This document shows positions 55,292 through 63,864 of a stretch of 64,000 bases of DNA, piece after piece. A model generated the notes under the pieces. The model was not told the DNA's origin. It saw only the letters and a list, made by a program, of their open reading frames with translations, and did no database searches. The position numbers were made by a program, and so were the translations under genes. Source of the DNA: Desulfurellaceae bacterium bin18 (GTDB taxonomy: Bacteria > Desulfobacterota > Binatia > Bin18); assembly GCA_002238415.1 (NCBI GenBank), contig MPMI01000021.1, positions 32,222-96,221 on the forward strand, given 5' to 3'. Numbering within the stretch: position 1 is the first letter of the stretch; each line of letters opens with the position of its first letter.

Positions 55292-57236
55292 AGGCCTGTC
55301 GCTCAGCCGGATTCGGGGCCATGATGACGCAGGTGCCCAGGATCAGGATCAGCCCGCCAATCCAGATCCAGGACACCAGCGGGTTAATGAAGACCTGAAA
55401 GGTTGCCAGGCCCGACGGCTCATCGTAGCTGCCGAACACCAGGTAGAGGTCTTCCACCAGGGTCGGCCGAATATCGACCTCGGTGGTGGGCTGGTTTTGT
55501 TTTTTATAGAAGCGTTTCTCCGGATACATGGTATCGATCTGCTGTCCGTCAACCAGCACCCGCACCGTAGCAATCTGAGCGGCAATATGGGCGTCTTCCC
55601 TTTCCGTGATCCCCGTGTAGTGGAGGGTATAGCGGCCAACGGCAAAGGATTGCTCCGCGCCCACGGTCGTCTGTTTTTCAATAGTGAAGAGTGCACCCGC
55701 TACTCCGAAAAAAATCAGCACCACGCCAACATGAACAATATAGCCGCCGTACCGACGTGGGTTTTTGCCGACCAGACGACCCAGGGCCTGAGGCGGGCTT
55801 TCGTGCAGCATCACCTGTCGGGCGCGGGTCCCACGAGAGAACTCAGCCAGAATACCGGCCAGGACAAATCCGGCCAGAGAGAAAATCACGACGGCGTAGT
55901 AATTGCGGTAGCCCAGCACAAAAAGCAGGCCGCCCAGAACCAGTCCGACCACCAGCGGAATCGTGAACTGCCGCCTGAGGCTGCTCCAGCTTGCCCGCCG
56001 CCAGGCAATAATGGGCCCGATGCCGGTCAAGAATAATAATATCACCCCGAGCGGGCCGTTCACCTGATTGAAGAAAGGCGGACCAACCGTAATCTTTACG
56101 CCACGCACCCACTCGGAGAGGATGGGGAAGATGGTTCCCCAGAACGTGGCAAAGGCAAGCCCTACGAGGATAAGATTATTAAACAGGAAGGCCGCTTCGC
56201 GGGACAACAGGGAGTCGAACTCATTGGCGCTCTTCAGGTCCGGCAGACGATAGAGCAGCAGCCCGATTGAAACGATCAGGATGAAGGCCAGAAAAGTCAG
56301 GAAATAGGGTCCCAAGCCGGACTGGGTAAAAGAATGGACGGATGAGATCACACCGCTACGCGTCAGGAAGGTGCCGAAAATCGTCAACACAAAGGTCAGG
56401 ATGACCAAGGTCATATTCCACACCTTGAGCATGTCTTTCTTTTCTTGAATCATGACCGAGTGGAGATAGGCGGTTGCGGTAAACCAGGGCATAATCGCCG
56501 CGTTTTCAACCGGGTCCCAGGCCCAGTAGCCGCCCCAACCCAGCACTTCATAGGCCCAGCGGCCGCCCAGCAAATTGCCCAAAGACAGAAAAAACCAGGA
56601 GGTCAGGGCCCAGCGCCGGGTGGTCCTGATCCACACGTCGCCCAGTTTCCCCGTGGCAAGGGCGGCCAGGGCGAAAGCGAACGGGACGGACGCACTGATA
56701 AAGCCGAGATACAGGGCCGGAGGATGAATGGTCATCCAGTAATTCTGGAGTAAGGGATTGAGATCCGAGCCTTCGCCCGGGATGAAAGACAGCCGTTCAA
56801 ACGGCGGAGTGATGAAACACAACAGGCCGAGGAAAAACAGGGCAATGGTCATCAGCGTCGCCGTCACATACGGCATCAACTCTTGGTTCCTGGTACGGTT
56901 CTGAAAGAGAACGATCGCCGAAAAAAAGCAGTGAATCAGCGCCCAGAACAGGAGGGAGCCCTTTTGCCCCCCCCAAAACGCGGCGACCGTATAATGCAAC
57001 GGTAAGGTGGAGCTGGAGTAGCTCGCAACGTATTCGACATTAAAATCCCGCGTCAGCAAGGCGTACAGGAGGGCGATTGACGCAATAACCACGCAGCCAC
57101 CGACCGCATAGGCGGCCTGGGTTCCGCTGGCAATCCACGCCGTCCGCCGCGTCCGAACGCCCCACAGGCTGGTCACAATCGCGTAGACGGCCAACAGGCT
57201 GGCAAGATAGAGGGCAAGGGTACCAAGGTGTGTCAT
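55239..57236 (-). CDS. ccmF: CcmF, cytochrome c heme lyase
   Basis: A 665-residue integral membrane protein with about 15 TM segments. The WWD domain reads GWGGYWAWDPVENAAIMPWF, with flanking His (MTIHPPALYLG, YLHSVMIQ) and TLPLHYTVAAFWGGQKGS. It transfers heme from CcmE to apocytochrome. The C-terminal soluble loop (GITEREDAHIAAQIATVRV) and last TM are typical. Second gene of the operon, 82 bp after ccmE. Confidence 0.97.
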   Translation of the reverse strand: MTHLGTLALYLASLLAVYAIVTSLWGVRTRRTAWIASGTQAAYAVGGCVVIASIALLYALLTRDFNVEYVASYSSSTLPLHYTVAAFWGGQKGSLLFWALIHCFFSAIVLFQNRTRNQELMPYVTATLMTIALFFLGLLCFITPPFERLSFIPGEGSDLNPLLQNYWMTIHPPALYLGFISASVPFAFALAALATGKLGDVWIRTTRRWALTSWFFLSLGNLLGGRWAYEVLGWGGYWAWDPVENAAIMPWFTATAYLHSVMIQEKKDMLKVWNMTLVILTFVLTIFGTFLTRSGVISSVHSFTQSGLGPYFLTFLAFILIVSIGLLLYRLPDLKSANEFDSLLSREAAFLFNNLILVGLAFATFWGTIFPILSEWVRGVKITVGPPFFNQVNGPLGVILLFLTGIGPIIAWRRASWSSLRRQFTIPLVVGLVLGGLLFVLGYRNYYAVVIFSLAGFVLAGILAEFSRGTRARQVMLHESPPQALGRLVGKNPRRYGGYIVHVGVVLIFFGVAGALFTIEKQTTVGAEQSFAVGRYTLHYTGITEREDAHIAAQIATVRVLVDGQQIDTMYPEKRFYKKQNQPTTEVDIRPTLVEDLYLVFGSYDEPSGLATFQVFINPLVSWIWIGGLILILGTCVIMAPNPAERQAFALARTPADIRGQAVAE

Positions 57237-57318
57237 GGGTGAACTGCTCTATAGGAGGCCGGAATGGCAACGGAAAATCGGGACCGTGGTCGCTCGGTGC
57301 TGAGAAAGTGCTCAGCCA

Positions 57319-57762
57319 TCAGCTCGCTTGGAGCCGCTCTTCGATTTCGGGCTCATACTTTGAGGGACAGCTCGTCATGATCGTCGACGCAACGAGCTGC
57401 TGTTCCGGCGTATACAGGCCCTCGACAATAACGTCTCGACCCTCGGCAAACATATCCGGCAAAATCCCCTGGTAGGAGACCGGGACACCGGCAGGGATTG
57501 TGCCAACGGGGATTGTGCCCGGCTCAATAGGCATCAGCCGGAACGTCAGATTGAGCGCCGCCGGGTCCCACTGGATAGAGCCAGCCTGCACCCGCCCGGC
57601 AACCCGGACATCGGTATTGGCCAGTGTCGCCTTTTTGAGCAGAAACTCGTCTATGGTGAAGTAATACACCTTGGTTTCCTGTATGCTCGTATAGATCAGA
57701 TAACCGACCGCACTGACGATAAGCAGGGCGCCTACCAGGAATTTGCTTTGCTTTGCTGCCAT
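57319..57762 (-). CDS. ccmE: CcmE heme chaperone, CXXXY variant
   Basis: A 147-residue protein: one N-terminal TM anchor (FLVGALLIVSAVGYLIYTSI), then an OB-fold (DVRVAGRVQAGSIQWDPAAL, VSYQGILPDMFAEGRDVIVE). The heme-linking motif is CPSKY (Cys132, Tyr136) in place of the usual HDExY, so heme would bind Cys. This variant is known from Desulfovibrio and archaea. First gene of the ccm operon; expressed from the promoter region after 57762. Confidence 0.95.
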   Translation of the reverse strand: MAAKQSKFLVGALLIVSAVGYLIYTSIQETKVYYFTIDEFLLKKATLANTDVRVAGRVQAGSIQWDPAALNLTFRLMPIEPGTIPVGTIPAGVPVSYQGILPDMFAEGRDVIVEGLYTPEQQLVASTIMTSCPSKYEPEIEERLQAS

Positions 57763-58451
57763 GCCTCACAGCTAACCGATTTCGAGACCCTGCGCAAGCA
57801 AAGCCCGCCCGCGACGCGCTAGTGTCTCACTTTGCAATGGTTCTTCGCCGCTTCCGCCCCGCCCTTCCCCCCGTTCGCGCGGCGGCGCTGAGCGGGGCGC
57901 CCTGCTCCCGCCTTGAGCGTCCCGGCCCGTCGCCAGGGCGAGTGTCCTGGGGGGAGTCCGTCGTCGGGAACGAAAGCGGTCAGCGGCTCCGGCTCCTTAA
58001 GATATAGACAGTCCGTATATATTTGAGATATGGACAGCCGGTATATGTTTGAGATATAGACAGTCGATATGTGATAGGGAAAAGACAGATTATGGAGCAA
58101 CTCACCAGTAAAGAAGTCAGGAGGCAGCCCGATGTTCCTCAGCAACCCAGGGCCGCATCTCCCCCCCCCCCTAAAATCCAGTAAAATCAAGTGGTTAGAT
58201 GCTCTCCCGCCGCGCTGGCGGCGGGGTGGGTTTGTCCCGTCGCCGGGGAGGAGCAGGGTCATTTTCCTATCATCTGTTAGGGACAAACGCGCGCCCGGTG
58301 TGGTAGCGGAATCCTCCGTGCGGGCGTCCGCGTCACGAACGGGCGCCGAGAGCAGGCTTCGACGTGTTTCCTGAGCAGCAGTTTTCAACATAACCGGTTG
58401 ACGGCCCAACACTCCTGCCGAGGCCGAACCGTCCTACATAGGAGGAAAGAT
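57763..58451. other. 689-bp spacer with tandem repeats and a poly-C run
   Basis: Divergent region between ccmE and the secreted protein gene. It holds the 26-bp repeats at 58001-58074, a run of 11 C at 58161-58171, and GC-rich dyads near 58205-58225. A long minus-strand frame (57819-58412) is compositionally odd and I do not accept it. Confidence 0.6.
58001..58074. repeat. three contiguous 26-bp AT-rich direct repeats
   Basis: Units at 58001-58026, 58027-58052 and 58053-58074 (last truncated), consensus GATATRGACAGYCNGTATAT and TTGA. They differ by only a few bases per unit and have no spacers, so this is a tandem operator/iteron-type array rather than CRISPR. Confidence 0.85.
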
Positions 58452-59288
58452 ATGTCCCGTATCTGCGCAATCATTGGTGTCTTTTTCATGACCTCTATGG
58501 CTCACGCTGCCACGCTGGAGATTCCTGGGCCCGCAAGCACGCAATCCGGGGTTGGAGTTATTTCCGGCTGGAAATGCTCAGCCAACGGACGCCTGACCAT
58601 TCGCTTTGATGGCGGGAACGCTATCCCGCTTCTCTATGGCAGCGAGCGGGGGGACACCCGCAAACCCAAAGGTCCGTGTGACGATGCCAATACCGGCTTT
58701 GTCGCCATCATGAATTGGGGCATCCTGAGCGATGGGACACATACCGCGGTGGTGTACGACAACGGAGTCGAGTTCGACCGCTCCACGTTTACCGTGGTGA
58801 CGACCGGAGTGGAGTTCCTGCCGGATGTGACGGGCTCAGGGACCGCAACGCTGAGCAATGGACAGCGAGCAACGCTGGAATGGTCTGAGGCATCACAAGC
58901 GTTTGTCGCAATGGAGTATACGGCTCCAGGCGGCGAAACCGCCAGTGGGGTCGGTCAATTCCTGGGGACATGGCGGTTTACCAATAGCCATACGACGCAA
59001 ACTTACCGGTTCGAAGCGTGTCCAGGAGATGATCCTCAATCGTGCGTGTATGACTATTCACAAGACCTGGCGTTGGTACCAGGAGATGTAGATGGACACA
59101 GCTATGCTCTTTTCCACGATGATGGCGCTATATGCCGTGCTTACTTTCTGTACGAACCGACCGGGAACACAGTGAGCGGTCATTACGGATATGAGTTTGG
59201 GTCTTGCGATTCAGATTCAATTGAACCCATCGTGGCAGATGTCCTGTTGAAGAAATACCCAACAACAGGAAGGCGCATCAGTCAATAG
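58452..59288 (+). CDS. secreted two-module protein (ISGW-C module plus second beta module)
   Basis: A 278-residue exported protein; AGGAGGAAAGAT lies before ATG 58452. The signal peptide ends after SMAHA. Residues about 25-118 form a domain with SGVGVISGWKC, RGDTR, PCDDANTGF, NWGILSDGTHTAVVY and EFDRSTFTVVTTG; Cys42 and Cys76 probably pair. A second domain begins FLGTWRFTNSH and has several Cys (RFEACPGD, QSCVYD, AICRAYFLYE, GSCDSD). Both modules recur in the matrixin protein downstream. Function unknown. Confidence 0.75.
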   Translation: MSRICAIIGVFFMTSMAHAATLEIPGPASTQSGVGVISGWKCSANGRLTIRFDGGNAIPLLYGSERGDTRKPKGPCDDANTGFVAIMNWGILSDGTHTAVVYDNGVEFDRSTFTVVTTGVEFLPDVTGSGTATLSNGQRATLEWSEASQAFVAMEYTAPGGETASGVGQFLGTWRFTNSHTTQTYRFEACPGDDPQSCVYDYSQDLALVPGDVDGHSYALFHDDGAICRAYFLYEPTGNTVSGHYGYEFGSCDSDSIEPIVADVLLKKYPTTGRRISQ

Positions 59289-59290
59289 GA

Positions 59291-59425
59291 ATGCGTATCA
59301 GTCGATCCACCTCTCAGGCATTCAGCCTCGAAGTCGAAGAGGAAATGGAAGAAGATGTGACGCAGGAAGACATAGAGGATATTAAGGACGCTATTGAAGA
59401 GTTGCTGTTCTTGGTGACGGAATAG
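59291..59425 (+). CDS. candidate 44-residue acidic protein
   Basis: ATG 59291 comes 2 bp after the stop of the secreted gene, with AATAGGA upstream. The peptide is strongly acidic and helical (EVEEEMEEDVTQEDIEDIKD, AIEELLFLVTE). Its first codons (RISRST) echo the last codons of the preceding gene (RRISQ), suggesting a small local duplication. Coding status uncertain. Confidence 0.4.
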   Translation: MRISRSTSQAFSLEVEEEMEEDVTQEDIEDIKDAIEELLFLVTE

Positions 59426-59521
59426 GCCGGAAAAAAGGCAGGACTAAAAATTGAGGTGCTGTCCTGATTAGGTGAACACGGCCCGGCGACTCACCAGCCG
59501 GAACCACGGAAGGAAAGGGTT

Positions 59522-60175
59522 ATGACGGACTGGACCAAGGACCTGTATACGCTCCGCTACCATTGGCAATGGGCCGGCCTGCTGGTCGCCCTGATGGTGG
59601 GTGGCCCCCTGCTGCTGGCTCGTCTTGCCTGGCCCACCACTGTCCTGGAAAAATCCTTTTCTTCCCTGGTCCGGGACGCCGAGGTCATTGCGGTCGGCAC
59701 CGTCACCGCCATTGACACCGAGTGGGACGCAGAGAAAGACGCGCCCTTCACCCTCGTGACCTTCTCCGACCTGGAAGTCTTGAAAGGTTATGCGGGTCAA
59801 ACCGAAATCACCCTGCACTTTTTGGGCGGCCCGACACCCGACGGCCTCGTGATGCAGATTGCCGGCGTACCGCAGTTCAGTCTGGAAGAACGGGCTGTCC
59901 TCTTTATCCGGGGCAATCAGCACCACGCGGTGCCGCTGGTTGGCATGTGGCAGGGGGTGTATCGGGTAGTGTTTGATGACGAGCGGGGGGTTGACACCAT
60001 CCACAACCATGCCGGGCAGCCCGTCACTGCTCTGCCCACCGAGGACGGGGGGATACTCCACGATGCAGCCCCCCTTGTCCGGGAGCAAGAAAAAGCAAGC
60101 TCAACTCCTCAGGAGGCCATGTCGCTGGAGGCTTTTACGCAGAGGATTGAACGGGAAGTGCTCGATGAGCAGTAA
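59522..60175 (+). CDS. membrane-anchored hypothetical protein paired with matrixin
   Basis: A 217-residue protein. One N-terminal TM (WAGLLVALMVGGPLLLARLA) anchors a beta-rich outer domain (LVRDAEVIAVGTVTAIDTEW, APFTLVTFSDLEVLKGYAGQ, FSLEERAVLFIRGNQ). The last part is acidic (SLEAFTQRIEREVLDEQ). It overlaps the metalloprotease start by 11 bp, so the two are translated together; it may be an inhibitor, chaperone or anchor for that protease. Family not recognised. GGAAGGAAAGGGTT precedes the ATG. Confidence 0.7.
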   Translation: MTDWTKDLYTLRYHWQWAGLLVALMVGGPLLLARLAWPTTVLEKSFSSLVRDAEVIAVGTVTAIDTEWDAEKDAPFTLVTFSDLEVLKGYAGQTEITLHFLGGPTPDGLVMQIAGVPQFSLEERAVLFIRGNQHHAVPLVGMWQGVYRVVFDDERGVDTIHNHAGQPVTALPTEDGGILHDAAPLVREQEKASSTPQEAMSLEAFTQRIEREVLDEQ

Positions 60176-62171
60176 GGCGACCCCTATCCGACCGTGGGGC
60201 CGCCGGCTTTGCGCAGTCCTGTTGCCTCTTCTCCTGGTCCTGGTCTGGTGGCTGCATGACAGCTTGGCGTTTGTCCAAATAACCGCGCCCTCTGGGGATG
60301 GCGCACGCTGGTCCGACTCTCAGGCCACGCTCAACCTGCGCCTCGGGTGTCGCACCGCCGCCGAGGGCGGGAACCTGCCCCTCTACGGGCCGTGCTGGGA
60401 TGATGCCGCGGAAGACGCGGCGGAGCGGTGGAACGCAGTGGAAGCCGGGTTCGAGTTTCACATCCAGTCTCCCAGTCAGCCGGCTGATCCGTCGTGTGGC
60501 ACAGCTGATGGCATCAACACCGTCGTCTGGGCGGACACGAACTGCGGCATGGCCTGGGGCGACGAGACGTTGGCCGTTACGCAGTATCTGGGCCGCACCT
60601 ATGCAGGTACAGCCGAATTCACCGATACCGATGTCCTTTTTAATCCCACATATTCGTGGAGTACCTATTCGGGTTCATGGCGCGTTGACGTAGAAGATCT
60701 CCACCGGGTGGCGATACACGAATTCGGCCATGTGCTGGGTCTCGGTCACCCGGACGATCACGGGCAGTCCGTGAATGCCATTATGAATTCCAAGACAACA
60801 TGGGGTCCCGACCGGCTTCAAGCGGACGATATCGTCGGGATTCGGAGCATCTATGGCGGCGACATCATAGTGGTTAGCGACGACCACGGGGATACACGAC
60901 AGGACGCGTTGGAGGAGAGGGGTGATGAGGATTATTTCCGTCTCTCTGTCCTGCGCTCCGGGACCTTAACGGTCGAGACGACTGGCTCCATCGATACGCG
61001 CGGGACACTCTACTCGGCGTCCGGCAGCTTTCTGACCTCGGATGATGATTCGGGCAGCGGAGGCAATTTTCAGATTGTCCATCAGGTTTCGGCAGGGACG
61101 TATTACGTGAAGGTAAGGGGCTGGCGCATCCTTCAGGAGACTGGCCCGTACACCCTCCGCGTGCGCTTCACTGCCAGCAGTGGAGGCGGGAGCGGGAATC
61201 GAGGCACCCTGGAGAATCCGGGGCTGGGGGCGTTCAAAAGCGGCGTTGGCGTCATCTCGGGCTGGGTGTGTGACGCCACCCGGGTCGAAGTCGAGATTGC
61301 GGGCAGCCGCCTGACGGCCGCGTATGGCACGGACCGAGCAGATACGCGGGCGGCCTGTGGCGACACCGATAACGGGTTTGCGATCCTGGTCAACTGGAAT
61401 ATCTTTGGGGCGGGGAGCCACACGGCACGGCTGCTGGTGGACGGGACGGAATTCGCCCGGTCCACCTTCCAGGTCACGACCTTTGGCCAGGAAGTTTTAC
61501 AGGGCGCGCGCAAAACCGTTACGGTGCGGGATTTCCCCCGGACCGGCAGCATAGCCGTGCTGGAATGGGAAGAGAGTTCGCAGAATTTTGTGATTCGGGA
61601 GGTGCGGCTTACCGGCTCGCAACCTCGCCTCAATGATCTGCTTGGAACCTGGGAGTTTGAGTATATCCTAGGAAGCAGAAGCATTCCGTTCGCTGCTACC
61701 TATCGGCTGAGCAGGGTTGATACCAGCACCGGGACTCCCCTCGTTATGGGGACTGATGTACATGATGACCCGGTTCGTGCTGGACGTACTCAGGATATCC
61801 TCCCAGGCAGTACGCTGCGGTATGAATTTGCTCTGTTTGAACCGTGGACCTCCTATCATTGTAAATTGTTTCTCTTTGATAAGACAGGGACCGACCGCGT
61901 TAAGGGGGTCTATTTCCTGGTTGACGTACATAATGCAGTACAGAATGAGGAGTGCAATGGGTATATACTCCAGTCTAGTTATCATCACGGTGATCCTCAT
62001 CCAATGGTAGGCACGCGAACGAGTTGGTCTACAGCGAACATACAAGAGCAATCGTATTCTGGGCTTCAGAGTCTTGAAGAAACCACGACGCTGGGCCTTT
62101 CCAGTCCTGCTGAGGCGGACGGGGCCGCAATTGGGGGTACGATAGACATGCTCTCCCCTGCACTGGACTAG
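60165..62171 (+). CDS. secreted matrixin-type zinc metalloprotease with PPC and ISGW-C modules
   Basis: A 668-residue exported protease. Signal peptide or anchor RRLCAVLLPLLLVLVWWLHD; catalytic HEFGHVLGLGH (His185, Glu186, His189, His195) and Met-turn NAIMNS (Met207) mark the matrixin family. Then a pre-peptidase C-terminal domain (EDYFRLSVLRSGTLTVETTG), then the ISGW-C module (SGVGVISGWVCDA, ADTRAACGDTDNGF) and a second module starting LGTWEFEY. ATG 60165 overlaps the preceding gene, confirming coupling. Confidence 0.9.
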   Translation: MSSKATPIRPWGRRLCAVLLPLLLVLVWWLHDSLAFVQITAPSGDGARWSDSQATLNLRLGCRTAAEGGNLPLYGPCWDDAAEDAAERWNAVEAGFEFHIQSPSQPADPSCGTADGINTVVWADTNCGMAWGDETLAVTQYLGRTYAGTAEFTDTDVLFNPTYSWSTYSGSWRVDVEDLHRVAIHEFGHVLGLGHPDDHGQSVNAIMNSKTTWGPDRLQADDIVGIRSIYGGDIIVVSDDHGDTRQDALEERGDEDYFRLSVLRSGTLTVETTGSIDTRGTLYSASGSFLTSDDDSGSGGNFQIVHQVSAGTYYVKVRGWRILQETGPYTLRVRFTASSGGGSGNRGTLENPGLGAFKSGVGVISGWVCDATRVEVEIAGSRLTAAYGTDRADTRAACGDTDNGFAILVNWNIFGAGSHTARLLVDGTEFARSTFQVTTFGQEVLQGARKTVTVRDFPRTGSIAVLEWEESSQNFVIREVRLTGSQPRLNDLLGTWEFEYILGSRSIPFAATYRLSRVDTSTGTPLVMGTDVHDDPVRAGRTQDILPGSTLRYEFALFEPWTSYHCKLFLFDKTGTDRVKGVYFLVDVHNAVQNEECNGYILQSSYHHGDPHPMVGTRTSWSTANIQEQSYSGLQSLEETTTLGLSSPAEADGAAIGGTIDMLSPALD

Positions 62172-62184
62172 CAACGGCGGGCGT

Positions 62185-62219
62185 ACGGGACGGGCCAAGT
62201 TATGCGGCCCGTCCCCGTT
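62185..62219 (+). terminator. GC-rich hairpin after the metalloprotease
   Basis: ACGGGACGGGCC pairs with GGCCCGTCCCCGT around the loop AAGTTATGC, 14 bp after the stop. Only a short T tract follows, so termination is likely but not certain. Confidence 0.65.
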
Positions 62220-62340
62220 TGACGATTACGTCGAATTCTTTTTTGGATAGGGCGGAAAAAGTTCTCAGAATTGTGTGGTTTGGGAGGTGCGGTAGGGAGG
62301 AGAAGGCATTAGCTCTCCATTGCCACCGAGGAGAGAGGAA

Positions 62341-62775
62341 ATGCTTATGAAACGTCAATTCTCAGTCAAAACATTAGTCATAGTGCCTCTGATTCTTTTT
62401 GCTGGCTCTTGCGCGCTCACCTCGCGGCAGGAATACCAGACTCAACTGAACGGTTGGATAGGTAAGACTGAAGTGGAGTTAGTCGAGCAATTCGGCCCGC
62501 CCCAACATAGCGTGGAAGAGGACGCAAATAAGAAGATTCTTTCCTGGCATTCCTCCAAGAAGACATCGTCGGGAAGCAGCCGCCCCGTTGGCGGCGGGGT
62601 CTCCATCGGGCTAAGCTTTCAGTCGGAAGACACGTGCGAGCTGAGCTTTACACTGGTCGACGGAATCGCGAAGAGTTTAGAGTGGAAGGCGAAGCACGGT
62701 TCTCTCTTTGGAGAGAGAGAATTTTGGCATTCCGGAGAGTGCGGTTCCGCATTTCCTGCAACGCCGAAGGGATAG
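62341..62775 (+). CDS. small lipoprotein, BamE/SmpA-like fold
   Basis: A 144-residue protein with GAGGAGAGAGGAA upstream. Lipoprotein signal VIVPLILFAGSCAL with Cys acceptor. The mature part has WIGKTEVELVEQFGPPQHSV, the helix-plus-GPP pattern seen in BamE/SmpA-type lipoproteins, and two more Cys (DTCELS, GECGSA). First of three similar small lipoproteins; function unknown. Confidence 0.7.
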   Translation: MLMKRQFSVKTLVIVPLILFAGSCALTSRQEYQTQLNGWIGKTEVELVEQFGPPQHSVEEDANKKILSWHSSKKTSSGSSRPVGGGVSIGLSFQSEDTCELSFTLVDGIAKSLEWKAKHGSLFGEREFWHSGECGSAFPATPKG

Positions 62776-62781
62776 CCGGCA

Positions 62782-63195
62782 ATGATGTCTCCTCACCGCG
62801 ACCGGGGCGGTCGCCATTTCCGGTTCCCCCTTACGCCATGCCTTGTCTTCCTGCTCGCCGGGTGCAGTGCGATACCGCGGTTCCCGGACAGCCTGCAATC
62901 CTGGCCGGGACGAACCGAGACCGAACTGCTCGCCGCATATGACACCGCGCCGTCGGTGTATACGTTGAACGAGCGTACGGACATTCTCACCTGGTCGGCG
63001 TTCAGCTTCAAGCCGGTTGATCCGCTGAGCGCCGCGAACAAATTGAACTCGCACTCGGAAACACTGACTTCGACTTCGCACTCAAAACGGTGTGCGGTCA
63101 GTTTTACCGTTGTCGATGGCGTTGTCCAAAAATGGGACTGGCGGGGAGACAATCGTCGCCTGTGCCCGGTTCCCCGTCCGCCGGCCAGCAGATAG
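62782..63195 (+). CDS. small lipoprotein, related to the preceding one
   Basis: A 137-residue protein. Lipobox LLAGCSA after a basic start. SWPGRTETELLAAYDTAPSV and ILTWSAFSF follow the WxGxTExEL pattern of the gene upstream, here without the GPP. C-terminal Cys residues (RCAVSF, RRLCPV) are spaced as in that gene. It starts 6 bp after it, so they are co-transcribed. Confidence 0.65.
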   Translation: MMSPHRDRGGRHFRFPLTPCLVFLLAGCSAIPRFPDSLQSWPGRTETELLAAYDTAPSVYTLNERTDILTWSAFSFKPVDPLSAANKLNSHSETLTSTSHSKRCAVSFTVVDGVVQKWDWRGDNRRLCPVPRPPASR

Positions 63196-63334
63196 TGTTG
63201 GAATATCGGTGGCTTACTGTCCATTCAGGCATCGGCACGAGGTCCTTTACATCGGACTGTCACGTGCTCTGTGCCATGTATCAACGGCCCGGCAACTCTC
63301 AGCCGCCGGTGTCCATGTTTGCAGGAGTCGTACT

Positions 63335-63751
63335 ATGTCGTGCTCACCGCGTGTCCGTCTCGGTGTCCTCAGTCTTTCTCTCATCTCTGCCCTCCTTCTT
63401 GCGGGGGCCTGTTCTCCCTATATGGCCGCCAAGCAACCGGGGAAGAAAGATGTCAGCCTGTTTCGCGTCGGCACACCACGCTCGATGCTTATCGCCGAGT
63501 TTGGCCCGCCGACAGCCACAGAAATGCAAGAGGAGACCCGCCATGATATTTTCGCCTTCCGCCAAGGCTATAGCGCGGGGGCGCGGGCTGGCCGGGCCGT
63601 CTTTCATGGTGCGGCAGATGTGGTCACTCTCGGGCTGTGGGAGGTGGTCGGGACGCCCACTGAAGGCGTCTTTGATGGGACAGAGATGGCCTTTGAGGTG
63701 TCCTACGATGAGAACAACCGGGTCAAGACCGTTGTGCCGTTGAAGCAATAA
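63335..63751 (+). CDS. small lipoprotein with FGPP motif
   Basis: A 138-residue protein with GCAGGAG upstream. The signal peptide (LGVLSLSLISALLLAGACSP) suggests lipidation at the Cys. The mature domain has FRVGTPRSMLIAEFGPPTAT and a Gly/Ala-rich helix (YSAGARAGRAVFHGAADVVT). It resembles the other two lipoproteins in the GxxxxxLxxxFGPP pattern. Related small lipoproteins assist outer-membrane assembly, which is inference. Confidence 0.65.
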   Translation: MSCSPRVRLGVLSLSLISALLLAGACSPYMAAKQPGKKDVSLFRVGTPRSMLIAEFGPPTATEMQEETRHDIFAFRQGYSAGARAGRAVFHGAADVVTLGLWEVVGTPTEGVFDGTEMAFEVSYDENNRVKTVVPLKQ

Positions 63752-63864
63752 GGGGCCGATGCAGCCCTGTAGGTCAGCTTAGCGTGAAGCGCGTAAGCCG
63801 ACACACTTCGCCCCGTCGCCCGGCTGGTAAAACTCAATATCGATTCAGCCTAAGGGGAGGAAAG

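Noticed and set aside
58001..58074. CRISPR array
   Set aside because: The three units are contiguous with no spacers, and there are no cas genes; likewise the octamer arrays are unspaced 8-9-bp units.
58161..58171. Poly-C run as a phase-variation switch
   Set aside because: It is intergenic, not near a clear promoter spacer or coding start, so no contingency function can be supported.
57819..58412. 197-codon minus-strand frame in the ccmE spacer
   Set aside because: It is read through the 26-bp tandem repeats and a GC-rich dyad, has no recognisable domain or ribosome site and looks like low-complexity translation.
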